NCBI RefSeq assembly: GCF_004208635.1
Contig: NZ_CP035806.1
Location: 682,001-746,000 of the forward strand
Direction: 5' to 3'
DNA length: 64,000 nucleotides
Source: Leucobacter triazinivorans
GTDB lineage: Bacteria > Actinomycetota > Actinomycetes > Actinomycetales > Microbacteriaceae
Both the position numbers and the translations under genes were made by a program. A model generated the notes under the pieces. That model was not told where the DNA came from. It made no database searches and saw only the letters and a list, made by a program, of their open reading frames with translations. Below are positions 53,099 to 61,083 of this stretch, piece by piece; positions within the stretch are counted from its first letter, which is position 1; each line of letters starts with the position of its first letter.

Positions 53099-56000
53099 TC
53101 AGGATCCCGTTCCCGCGTCCTCCTCGAGCAGCGTTGCGAGCACACGACCGGTCCAGGCGACGATGTCGCTCTCGTCGCCCACGCGCTTCTGCCCCACCCC
53201 GGCCAGCGGACTGCGCGACGATGCCGTGCCGCCGGGCAGCGGGATCTGCAGCGCGCCGGTGGCCTCCGTGTACCGAGCACCCGGGTACATGCGGTTCATC
53301 CGCATGCGCCGAGAGTCGAGCATCTTGACGGGTTCGATGCGCAGTGCGGGCCCCGCCGCGACGACCTTCGACAGCCCCAGCTTCGCGGCTCGCCGGCGCA
53401 GCGCCGACACCGCCGCCAGGCGCTGCACCTCGGCCGGGGGCTCGCCGTAGCGGTCGGCCAGCTCCTCGAGCACGAGCGATACGTGGTCGTCGGGCGCATG
53501 CGGGTGCGAGGCCGCCGAGAACTTCTGGTAGGCCTCGAGTCGCAGGCGCTCGCTCTCGACGTACTCCTCGGGAATGTGCGCGTCGACGGGCAGCTCGAGC
53601 ACCAGCTCGACCGGACCGGTCGATTCCTCGCCCTTGAAGGTGTTCACCGCCTCGCCGATCATGCGCAGGTACAGATCGAACCCCACCCCCGCGATATGGC
53701 CCGACTGCTCGCCGCCCAGCAGGTTGCCGGCACCGCGCAGCTCGAGGTCCTTGAGCGCCACCTGCATGCCCGATCCGAGCTCGTTGTTGGCGGCCAGGGT
53801 CTCGAGACGCTCGTGCGCGTGCTCGGTGAGCGGCTTCTCGGGGTCGTAGAGGAAGTAGGCGTAGGCACGCTCGCGGCTGCGCCCCACCCGGCCGCGCAAC
53901 TGGTGCAGCTGGCTCAGACCGTACTTGTCGGCGCCGTCGATGATGATCGTGTTCGCATTGGCGATGTCGAGACCGGTCTCGACGATGGTGGTCGAGACCA
54001 GCACGTCGAACTTGCGCTCCCAGAAGTCCTGCACGACCTGCTCGAGCTGGTGCTCGCTCAGTCGCCCGTGCGCCACGGCCACGCGCGCCTCGGGTACGAG
54101 CTCCGCGATGTGCGCGGCGACCCGTCCGATCGACTGCACCCGGTTGTGCACGAAGAAGACTTGCCCCTCCCGCAGCATCTCGCGGCGGATCGCAGCCGTG
54201 ATCTGCTTGTCGCTGCGCGGGCCGACGAAGGTGAGGATCGGGTGCCGGTCCTCGGGCGGCGTCGCGAGCGTCGACATCTCCCGGATGCCCGTCACCGCCA
54301 TTTCGAGCGTGCGCGGGATCGGGGTCGCGCTCATCGCGAGGATGTCGACGTTGGTCTTGAGCTTCTTCAGCGAGTCCTTGTGCTCCACGCCGAAGCGCTG
54401 CTCCTCATCGATGATGAGCAGCCCGAGATCCTTGTAGATGATGCTGTCCGAGAGCAGCCGATGCGTACCGATGACGACGTCGACCGTGCCGGCGGCGAGC
54501 CCCTCGATCGTGTCATTCGCCTCCTTGTCGCTCTGGAAGCGGCTGAGCGCGCGCAGGCGCACGGGAAACCCGGCGAAGCGATCCTGGAAGGTCTCGAGGT
54601 GCTGATTCACGAGCAGTGTGGTGGGCACCAGCATCGCGACCTGCTTGCCGTCCTGCACCGCCTTGAACGCCGCCCGCACGGCCACCTCGGTCTTGCCGAA
54701 GCCCACGTCGCCGGCGATGAGCCGGTCCATGGGAATCGCCCGCTCCATGTCGCGCTTCACCTCGTCGATCGTGGTGAGCTGGTCGAGCGTCTCGGCGTAG
54801 GGGAACGCCTCCTCCAGTTCGTGCTGCCAGGGGGTGTCCGGCGAGAAGGGGTGCCCCTTCGAGGCGACACGCGCCGAATAGAGCTTCACCAGCTCAACGG
54901 CGATGTCTCGCACCGCCTTGCGCGCCTTCTTCTTGGCATTGGCCCAGTCGCTGCCGCCCATCTTGGAGAGGGCGGGCGCCTCGCCGCCGACGTAGCGCGA
55001 CAGCTGGTCCAGCTGGTCGGTCGGCACGTACAGCTTGTCCTTGGGCATGCCGCGCTTGGTCGACGCGTACTCGAGCACCAGGTACTCGCGCAGCGCCTTC
55101 GTCGCGTCCCTGCCGATACCGGTCGGCACCATGCGCTGCGTCAGCTCGACGAACTGACCGATGCCGTGCGTCTCGTGCACCACATAGTCTCCCGCGACGA
55201 GCTTCAGGGGATCCACCACGTTCTTGCCGCGCCGCTTCGCGAGCTTCTGGCCGCTCGCCGCCTGCGATCCCGCCGAGCGGCCGAAGAACTCGGCCTCCGT
55301 GGCGAGCAGCAGCTTCGCCTCGGTGCTCTCGAATCCCGACCACGCGGTGCCCGCCACGAGGTAGACGACGCCGTCCTCGAGCCGTTCGGGGAGTTGCTCC
55401 ACCATGCGCGCCGCGGCGCCCGCTTCCGCGAGCACGTCGCGGGCGCGCTCCACCAGGCCGACGCCCTGGGCGCTGACGATCGCGTGCCATCCCTCGCGCA
55501 GGCGCTCCGAGAAGAGGCGGATCGCCGACTGCGTGGCATCCGCACCACTCGCCGGGCGCGGGAAGTGCCCGCCTGCCACCTCGACGGCGAGGGGGTCACC
55601 TGCGTCCGTCATCCTGCGCGCAGTCGCAGGATCCATGGCTCCGTCCCGCTGGTTGAGCGGGCGCAGCGAGTCGAGACCATCCGTGGACTCGGGTGTCGCC
55701 TCCGCTGCGCTCTGCTCAACCGGCGAAGCGGCGTCATCGGCGCCGCTGACGAAGGTGGAGACCGTCCACCAGGGCCGCCCGTGCGACGCGACCCGCAGTT
55801 CCGAGACCGAGAGCATTCCGCTGTCGTCGGTCGGCACGGGCGCATCCGCGCCGGCCGTCGCCGCGCTCCAGGCGGCCTCGAGGAACTCCCGGTTCGTCTC
55901 GGCCAGGCTCACGGCGCGCCCGGCCACGCGCTCGGGCGACGCCACGAGCACCGCTCCCCCGTCGGGCAGCAGCGCGGTGAGCGGACGAAGTCCCGGCACG

Positions 56001-56959
56001 AGTTGGGGCAGCAGACTCTCCATGCCCTCGACGGGAATCCCCTGGCTCATCTTCTCGAGCAACGAGGACAGCGCCGGGTAGCGCGGCAACAGCTCCGCCG
56101 CGCGCTCGCGCACCTCGTCGGTGAGCAGCAGCTCGCGCGCGGGCCACAACTCGAGCGCGTCGATGGGATCCCCGGCGCTGCGCTGATCCGAGACCGCAAA
56201 GCGCCGGATCTGGTCGACCTCATCGCCGAAGAAGTCCACGCGGACGGCCTGGGACGCCTCGGGCGGGAAGACGTCGAGGATGCCGCCGCGCACCGCGAAC
56301 TCGCCGCGGCGCGTCACCATGTCCACTCGGGTATAGGCGCGCAGCACCAGTTCGCGCGCGACTGCGTCGAGGCCGATGGTCGTCATCCTGCGCGCGGCGA
56401 AGCCGGTCATGCTGCGCGAGCGAAGCGAGTCGCAGTGCGCAGGATCCACGTTGGAGTCGGTGAGATCCTGCGATCCGCTGCGCGGCCGCAGGACGACGGC
56501 GGGGGTCTCACCGGCGCGCAGCACGAGCGGCTCCGCCTGCGCCGCGTGCGGTGACACCGGCTGCAGGGCTGCCCGCACCGAGGCCACGAGAATCATCGGG
56601 CGGGATCCGTCGTGCTCGCGCAGCACGCGCAGAGCCGCCGCCCGGCGCCCGACGGTCTCGGCGCTCGGGCTCAGGCGCTCGTGCGGCAGCGTCTCCCAGG
56701 CGGGGAACTCGGCGGTCTGCGCCTCTGGCAGGAGCGAGCCGAGCGCCGAGCGCAGCGCATCGGCCTCCCGGCTCGTGGCGGCGATCACCAGCAGCGCGCC
56801 GCGATCCCCCGCCTCACGGCGCCGACGCACCAGTCCCGCGATGAGCGGAGCCCGCAGGCCCTCGGCGACCGAGAACTCGGCGTCGGAGCCGCTCGCGTCG
56901 AGCGCCCGGGCGAACGACGGAGACGCCTCGAGCAGGCGTTCGATCCCGCTCAGCGTCAC
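53099..56959 (-). CDS. mfd: Transcription-repair coupling factor Mfd, with two repeat-derived insertions
   Basis: ATP-dependent translocase that removes stalled RNA polymerase and recruits UvrA. The order is UvrB-like N-terminal domains, the RNA-polymerase-binding CarD-like domain (VAGDYVVHETHGIGQF, about residue 583), helicase Walker A GDVGFGKT (750-757), IIDEEQRFG (about 848), and the TRCF C-terminal domain. GTG at 56959 overlaps the pth stop. At 1286 residues it is about 80 longer than I expect. The excess matches two in-frame insertions of dispersed repeats at residues 154-194 and 411-451. Confidence 0.95.
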   Translation of the reverse strand: MTLSGIERLLEASPSFARALDASGSDAEFSVAEGLRAPLIAGLVRRRREAGDRGALLVIAATSREADALRSALGSLLPEAQTAEFPAWETLPHERLSPSAETVGRRAAALRVLREHDGSRPMILVASVRAALQPVSPHAAQAEPLVLRAGETPAVVLRPRSGSQDLTDSNVDPAHCDSLRSRSMTGFAARRMTTIGLDAVARELVLRAYTRVDMVTRRGEFAVRGGILDVFPPEASQAVRVDFFGDEVDQIRRFAVSDQRSAGDPIDALELWPARELLLTDEVRERAAELLPRYPALSSLLEKMSQGIPVEGMESLLPQLVPGLRPLTALLPDGGAVLVASPERVAGRAVSLAETNREFLEAAWSAATAGADAPVPTDDSGMLSVSELRVASHGRPWWTVSTFVSGADDAASPVEQSAAEATPESTDGLDSLRPLNQRDGAMDPATARRMTDAGDPLAVEVAGGHFPRPASGADATQSAIRLFSERLREGWHAIVSAQGVGLVERARDVLAEAGAAARMVEQLPERLEDGVVYLVAGTAWSGFESTEAKLLLATEAEFFGRSAGSQAASGQKLAKRRGKNVVDPLKLVAGDYVVHETHGIGQFVELTQRMVPTGIGRDATKALREYLVLEYASTKRGMPKDKLYVPTDQLDQLSRYVGGEAPALSKMGGSDWANAKKKARKAVRDIAVELVKLYSARVASKGHPFSPDTPWQHELEEAFPYAETLDQLTTIDEVKRDMERAIPMDRLIAGDVGFGKTEVAVRAAFKAVQDGKQVAMLVPTTLLVNQHLETFQDRFAGFPVRLRALSRFQSDKEANDTIEGLAAGTVDVVIGTHRLLSDSIIYKDLGLLIIDEEQRFGVEHKDSLKKLKTNVDILAMSATPIPRTLEMAVTGIREMSTLATPPEDRHPILTFVGPRSDKQITAAIRREMLREGQVFFVHNRVQSIGRVAAHIAELVPEARVAVAHGRLSEHQLEQVVQDFWERKFDVLVSTTIVETGLDIANANTIIIDGADKYGLSQLHQLRGRVGRSRERAYAYFLYDPEKPLTEHAHERLETLAANNELGSGMQVALKDLELRGAGNLLGGEQSGHIAGVGFDLYLRMIGEAVNTFKGEESTGPVELVLELPVDAHIPEEYVESERLRLEAYQKFSAASHPHAPDDHVSLVLEELADRYGEPPAEVQRLAAVSALRRRAAKLGLSKVVAAGPALRIEPVKMLDSRRMRMNRMYPGARYTEATGALQIPLPGGTASSRSPLAGVGQKRVGDESDIVAWTGRVLATLLEEDAGTGS
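55607..55728. repeat. Composite family B plus family A repeat inside mfd
   Basis: CGTCATCCTGCGCGCAGTCG and GCAGGATCCATGG (family B) are followed by GGTTGAGCGGGCGCAGCGAG, then CTCCGCTGCGCTCTGCTCAA (family A). Length preserves the reading frame and adds the peptide around LDSLRPLNQRDGAMDPATAR between two Mfd N-terminal modules. Confidence 0.85.
56380..56500. repeat. Family B repeat inside mfd
   Basis: GTCATCCTGCGCGCGG and GTCGCAGTGCGCAGGATCC face GATCCTGCGATCC and CGCAGGACGACGG. It encodes an unconserved peptide (SQDLTDSNVDPAHCDSLRSR and beyond) between EPLVLRAGE and GLDAVARELV, where Mfd proteins normally have only a short link. Confidence 0.85.
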
Positions 56960-57588
56960 TTCGCGGCCCGCCCGTGGAAACGCTGCTGAGCCGCGAGCAG
57001 CCCCTCGTCGACGATCGACTCGGCTGCGTCGGCCGCATCCTCGAGCAGCACGGGGAGCGCACCGCGCTCGGCCGTCGCGAACGGCCGCAGCACGTAGTCT
57101 GCGGGATCCTGCTGCCCCGGAGGCCGGCCGATGCCGACGCGCACGCGCAGGAAATCGGGGGTTCCGAGCGCCTTGGCGATGTCGCGCAGGCCGTTGTGCC
57201 CCCCGTGCCCGCCGCCCTGCTTCAGCTTGACGCTGTCGAAGGGCAGATCGAGTTCGTCATGGATGACGACGATGCGATTCGGCGGCACGTCGAAGTACTT
57301 CGAGAGCGACGAGACGGGTCCGCCGGAGGTGTTCATGTATCCGTTCGACTTCGCGAGGATGAGCTTCGGGCCGCCCGGGCGCAAGCGGCCATCCGCGATG
57401 CGCGAACCCGTGCGGTGCGATGAGAAGCTCGCGCCGAGTCGCTCGGCGAGCACGTCGAGCGCCATCTGCCCCACGTTGTGCCGCGTCGCCTCGTACTTGG
57501 CTCCGGGATTCCCCAGGCCGACGATCAGCCAGCTGTCACCGGACACGTGCTCCTCCGTACTCCTGCGCCTGCGCTTGCGCCAGAACAT
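56956..57588 (-). CDS. pth: Peptidyl-tRNA hydrolase
   Basis: Releases peptides from prematurely dropped peptidyl-tRNA. The 210-residue protein has GLGNPGAKYEATRHNVGQ with the catalytic histidine, KSNGYMNTSG, VIHDELDLPFDSVKLKQ with the catalytic aspartate, and GHGGHNGLRDI. A basic N-terminal extension (RKRRRRST) precedes the core. Its stop overlaps the GTG of mfd, so they are co-translated. The rplY-pth-mfd order is typical. Confidence 0.95.
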   Translation of the reverse strand: MFWRKRRRRSTEEHVSGDSWLIVGLGNPGAKYEATRHNVGQMALDVLAERLGASFSSHRTGSRIADGRLRPGGPKLILAKSNGYMNTSGGPVSSLSKYFDVPPNRIVVIHDELDLPFDSVKLKQGGGHGGHNGLRDIAKALGTPDFLRVRVGIGRPPGQQDPADYVLRPFATAERGALPVLLEDAADAAESIVDEGLLAAQQRFHGRAAK

Positions 57589-57611
57589 CGCTCATCCTCC
57601 CAGAACGCGAA

Positions 57612-57646
57612 CGGGCCCGTCGAGCAGACGCTGCTCCACGGGCCCG
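57612..57646 (-). terminator. Hairpin downstream of rplY
   Basis: CGGGCCCGT (57612-57620) pairs with ACGGGCCCG (57638-57646), and an inner GAGCAG/CTGCTC stem extends it. It lies between the rplY stop and the pth start and may terminate or attenuate transcription into pth-mfd. Confidence 0.75.
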
Positions 57647-57659
57647 AAACCGCGAACGA

Positions 57660-58247
57660 TTACTCGGCGGCCGCGTCCCCCGCGGTCTCCTCCTCGTCAG
57701 ATGCCGCACCGCGCGGCACGACGACGTTGACGACGAGCAGATCGGCGTCTCCGAGCAGGCTCGCACCCTTCGGCAGCTCGATGTCGCCGGTGACGATGTG
57801 CGCGCCCTCCTCGAGGCCCTCAACGCTCACCTCGACGTGCTCGGGGATGTCGGTGGCGGGAACGCTGAGGTGGATCGTGTTGAGCTCCTGCAGCGCGTTG
57901 GTGCCGGCGAAGGACTCGCCGACAACGTGCACGGGAACCTCGACCTCGACGGTCTCGCCCTTCTTGACGACGAGCAGGTCGACGTGCTCGATGACCTGGC
58001 GCACGGGATCCTTCTGCACGTCCTTGACGAGCACGAGCTCCTTGCGGCCCGCGATGTCGAGCTCGATGATGGCGTTGGCGTGACGGATGATGAGGCTCAG
58101 CGGGTGGGTCTCGACCGAGACGTGCACGGGATCGGTGCCGTGGCCGTAGACGACCGCCGGGGTCTGGCCGACGGCGCGCAGCTTGCGGGCAGCGCCCTTG
58201 CCGAAGCTCTCGCGGGCGGTGGCGACCAGCTGATTGGTCTCGCTCAT
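57660..58247 (-). CDS. rplY: Ribosomal protein bL25 (Ctc form)
   Basis: 5S-rRNA-binding large-subunit protein with the C-terminal TL5/Ctc domain, 195 residues. The N-terminal L25 domain reads ESFGKGAARKLRAVGQTPAVVYG, with LVLVKDVQKDPVRQVIEHVD. The C-terminal beta domain has VPVHVVGESFAGTNA, followed by an acidic tail. ATG at 58247 after AAGGAG. The open frame further upstream is unconserved. Confidence 0.96.
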   Translation of the reverse strand: MSETNQLVATARESFGKGAARKLRAVGQTPAVVYGHGTDPVHVSVETHPLSLIIRHANAIIELDIAGRKELVLVKDVQKDPVRQVIEHVDLLVVKKGETVEVEVPVHVVGESFAGTNALQELNTIHLSVPATDIPEHVEVSVEGLEEGAHIVTGDIELPKGASLLGDADLLVVNVVVPRGAASDEEETAGDAAAE

Positions 58248-58423
58248 AGTGTTCTCTCCTTGCGGGCTCTCGCCCAATGAGGGCGGCCGTGCCGCCAGGA
58301 TTGGTGTCTCGCACTTGCGTTGCAACGCAGCAAGATGGCCCGCTGAGGCAGTCCGTCCCGCGTCGATCACGGGCGCAGATGCGCCCCTCGCCGAAGTACA
58401 GCTCACCATTCTACACGACCGGA

Positions 58424-58459
58424 TCCGGTGCCGAATCCGGTGCCGAATCCGGTGCCGAA
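58424..58459. repeat. Tandem 12-mer ATCCGGTGCCGA, three perfect copies
   Basis: Three identical head-to-tail copies lie in the gap between rplY and the IclR gene. Nothing else is seen in that gap of about 240 bases. Confidence 0.9.
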
Positions 58460-58489
58460 CCCGCGCTGCGGCACCCGGCCGGGTGCCGG

Positions 58490-59281
58490 TCAGGCCGGCG
58501 CGGCACGGCCGTGGATGCGCGTCGACAAGAGCTCCGCAGTGCGGCGCGCCTCGGCGGCGAGGCCGGGGAGTCGTTCCTCGGGGACATCCCGCTGGGGAAA
58601 CGTCGTCGCCAGCGCGGCGACCGGCCAGCCGCGGTGATCGAGCACCGGCACCCCGATGGAGGCGAGGCCGGCGGTCACCGATCCCCGCTCGATCGCGTAG
58701 CCGCGAGTGCGAGTCTCGTCGAGCACGGCGCGCAGCCGCGAGTAGCGATCGATGGGCTCCTCGCCTTCGGAGCCGCGCTGGACGAAGGCGCCGCGATCCG
58801 GGAACAGCGCGCGCACCTGCGCCTTCGGGAGCGCCGCGAGCACGGCCCTGCCGCTCGCGGTCACGGGCATGGGCAATCGCACATCGACGTCGGTCACCAG
58901 GTGCGGCGAACCCGGCGCCCGTTCCTCGATCACGTAGAGCACGTCGCGCCCGTGCGGCACCGCGAGGTGGCAGCTCAGTCGCACGCGATCGACGAGCGCC
59001 CGCAGCAGGGGGCGCCCGAGGCGAGCGAGGGGCTCCTGCCGCGCATACGCCGAACTCAGCTCGACGGCGGCGATGCCGAGCCCGTACCGCTTCTCCTCCG
59101 GCAGGTGCATCACGAAACCGTGGTGCTGCAGCGCGGCGAGCAGCTGGTAGACGGTGGAGCGCGGCAGCTCGAGGCGACTCGCGATCATGCTGGCCGCCAG
59201 CGGGCCCCGCGAGCCCGCGAGCAGGCCGAGGATCCGCAGCGTCTGATCGGCTGCGGGGGCCTTCGGCTGGCTCGCGTTCAC
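58490..59281 (-). CDS. IclR-family regulator, probably of histidine use
   Basis: A 263-residue IclR-type regulator with an N-terminal winged helix (LRILGLLAGSRGPLAASMIA, LPRSTVYQLLAALQHHGFV) and a GAF-like effector domain with GRAVLAALP and GLASIGVPVLDHRG. The GTG at 59281 is ten bases after the hutH stop, so it may be co-transcribed with hutH. The nearby repeated GTCCGGNATCCC sites are its likely operators. The inducer (histidine or urocanate) is inferred. Confidence 0.85.
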   Translation of the reverse strand: MNASQPKAPAADQTLRILGLLAGSRGPLAASMIASRLELPRSTVYQLLAALQHHGFVMHLPEEKRYGLGIAAVELSSAYARQEPLARLGRPLLRALVDRVRLSCHLAVPHGRDVLYVIEERAPGSPHLVTDVDVRLPMPVTASGRAVLAALPKAQVRALFPDRGAFVQRGSEGEEPIDRYSRLRAVLDETRTRGYAIERGSVTAGLASIGVPVLDHRGWPVAALATTFPQRDVPEERLPGLAAEARRTAELLSTRIHGRAAPA

Positions 59282-59291
59282 GTGAGGCGCC

Positions 59292-60869
59292 TCAGACCAG
59301 TGGGGCGCCGACCGCCCCCTCCACAGCCGACAGCACCGCTCCGCTCGACACGAAGTCGTGCGCCGCTGCGACCGTCGGAGACAGGAACGAGTCGGTCTCA
59401 GGCTCGCCGATGCGGGTGCGGAACAGCGCGTGCACCGCGGCGGTAGCCGGCGCGGGCGCCCCCTCCCCCGCGGCCGCGCGGAAGTCGAGCGCCCGCGTGG
59501 AGGCGAGCAGCTCGATGCCGAGCACGCGCGTCAGCCCGTCGACGGCGCGACGCAGCTTGCGCCCCGCGTGCCAGCCCATCGAGACGTGGTCCTCCTGCAT
59601 GGCCGACGACGGGATCGAGTCGACCGACGCCGGGGCCGCGAGCCGCTTGAGCTCGGAGACGATGCCGGCGGCCGTGTACTGCGCGATCATGAGGCCGGAG
59701 TCGAGGCCGGCGTCGGCGGCGAGGAACGGAGGCAGACCGTGGTTGCGCGCCACGTCGAGGAACCGGTCCGTACGGCGCTCCGAGATGCTCGCCACATCGG
59801 CCACGGCGATCGCCAGGAAGTCGAGCACGTAGGCGACGGGCGCGCCGTGGAAGTTGCCGTTGGACTCGACGCGGCCGTCGGGTGTGACCACGGGGTTGTC
59901 GACGGCGGACACCAGCTCGATCGACGCGACGCGGGCGGCGTGGGCCGCAGTGTCGCGGGCCGCTCCGTGCACCTGCGGGGCGCAGCGCAGCGAATACGCG
60001 TCCTGCACCCGCGTGAACTCGCCCTCGCGGGGCCGCTGCACCAGTCCCGACCCGGCGAGCACGCTGCGCATGTTGGCGGCCGAGTCGGCCTGACCGGGGT
60101 GCGGGCGCAGTGCGTGCAGATCCTCGGCGAACACGGCGTCGGTGCCGGTCAGCGCCTCGACGCTCGCCGCGGCCGCGACGTCGGCGACGGTCAGCAGCCC
60201 GGCGAGATCGTGCAGCGCGAGGCAGAGCATTCCGAGCATGCCGTCGGTGCCGTTGATGAGGGCCAGCCCCTCCTTCTCCGCCAGCACGAGCGGCTCGATA
60301 CCCGCCTCGGCGAGCGCGATGCCGGCCGGCACGGGCGCGGCGTGCGGATCCTGCGAGAGCCGCACCTCACCCTCGCCCATCAGTGTGAGGGCGCAGTGCG
60401 CGAGCGGACTGAGGTCGCCCGAGCAGCCGAGCGAGCCGTACTCGTGCACCACGGGCGCGATGCCGGCGTTCAGGATCGCCGCGTAGGTCTGCACCACCTC
60501 GGGCCGCACGCCGGTGCGCCCGGTCGCGAGGGTGTTCAGACGCAGCAGCATGAGCGCGCGCACCACCTCGCGTTCGACCTCGGGCCCTGTGCCCGCGGCG
60601 TGGGAACGGATGAGACTGCGCTGCAGCTGCTGCCGCTTCTCGAGCGGGATCTGCACCTTCGCGAGCGCCCCGAAGCCCGTCGAGACGCCGTAGTGGGGGC
60701 GTGTGTCGTTCGCGAGATCCTCGATGATCCTGCGGCTCGCGGCGACGCGTTCGAGCGCAGCCGAGGAGAGCTCGACGGTCGCGTCGTGGCGGGCGACGGA
60801 GACGACATCGCCGACCGTCAGCGGTGCGGCGCCGAGAACGACGGGGGTGCGGGAGGATGAACTGCTCAT
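59292..60869 (-). CDS. hutH: Histidine ammonia-lyase
   Basis: Deaminates histidine to urocanate using the MIO prosthetic group. The 525-residue protein has HYGVSTGFGALAKVQIP at the N terminus and YGSLGCSGDLSPLAHCA, where the MIO triad reads Cys149-Ser150-Gly151, not the usual Ala-Ser-Gly. I recall similar CSG forms from other actinobacteria. QEDHVSMGWHAGRKL is the C-terminal active-site motif. ATG at 60869. Divergent from the permease. No urocanase or imidazolonepropionase gene is present in the window. Confidence 0.93.
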   Translation of the reverse strand: MSSSSSRTPVVLGAAPLTVGDVVSVARHDATVELSSAALERVAASRRIIEDLANDTRPHYGVSTGFGALAKVQIPLEKRQQLQRSLIRSHAAGTGPEVEREVVRALMLLRLNTLATGRTGVRPEVVQTYAAILNAGIAPVVHEYGSLGCSGDLSPLAHCALTLMGEGEVRLSQDPHAAPVPAGIALAEAGIEPLVLAEKEGLALINGTDGMLGMLCLALHDLAGLLTVADVAAAASVEALTGTDAVFAEDLHALRPHPGQADSAANMRSVLAGSGLVQRPREGEFTRVQDAYSLRCAPQVHGAARDTAAHAARVASIELVSAVDNPVVTPDGRVESNGNFHGAPVAYVLDFLAIAVADVASISERRTDRFLDVARNHGLPPFLAADAGLDSGLMIAQYTAAGIVSELKRLAAPASVDSIPSSAMQEDHVSMGWHAGRKLRRAVDGLTRVLGIELLASTRALDFRAAAGEGAPAPATAAVHALFRTRIGEPETDSFLSPTVAAAHDFVSSGAVLSAVEGAVGAPLV

Positions 60870-60924
60870 GGTGTCGATTCCATCTGACGGCGGGCCCGTG
60901 GGCGAGAGCCCCGCCGCGTCCATT

Positions 60925-60940
60925 GTCCGGTATCCCGGAC
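60925..60940. promoter_or_regulatory. Probable IclR operator, site 1
   Basis: GTCCGG-TATC-CCGGAC is a perfect palindrome in the hutH/permease divergent region and the best of four related sites. Confidence 0.6.
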
Positions 60941-60953
60941 TCGAAGACAAGCG

Positions 60954-60969
60954 CGCCGGAATCCCGCGG
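60954..60969. promoter_or_regulatory. Probable IclR operator, site 2
   Basis: CGCCGGAATCCCGCGG shares the CCGGNATCCCG core with site 1, starting 29 bases downstream of it. Confidence 0.5.
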
Positions 60970-60970
60970 T

Positions 60971-60986
60971 TTCTGGGATCCCGGAC
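60971..60986. promoter_or_regulatory. Probable IclR operator, site 3
   Basis: Read on the minus strand the sequence is GTCCGGGATCCCAGAA, again matching GTCCGGNATCCC. It directly abuts site 2. Confidence 0.5.
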
Positions 60987-61083
60987 CCATTCTGCGCGGA
61001 GCCGCGCCCGGCGCCTGTCGTGCGTTGCTAGCTTCGCCGGCAGGAGCGATGCAGCTCCGCGCGCACCCCACGAAAGGACTGCG

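Noticed and set aside
50712..53450. Long plus-strand frame spanning the end of the surface gene, mazG and the lipoprotein gene
   Set aside because: The sequence is arginine/histidine-rich antisense noise over well-supported genes.
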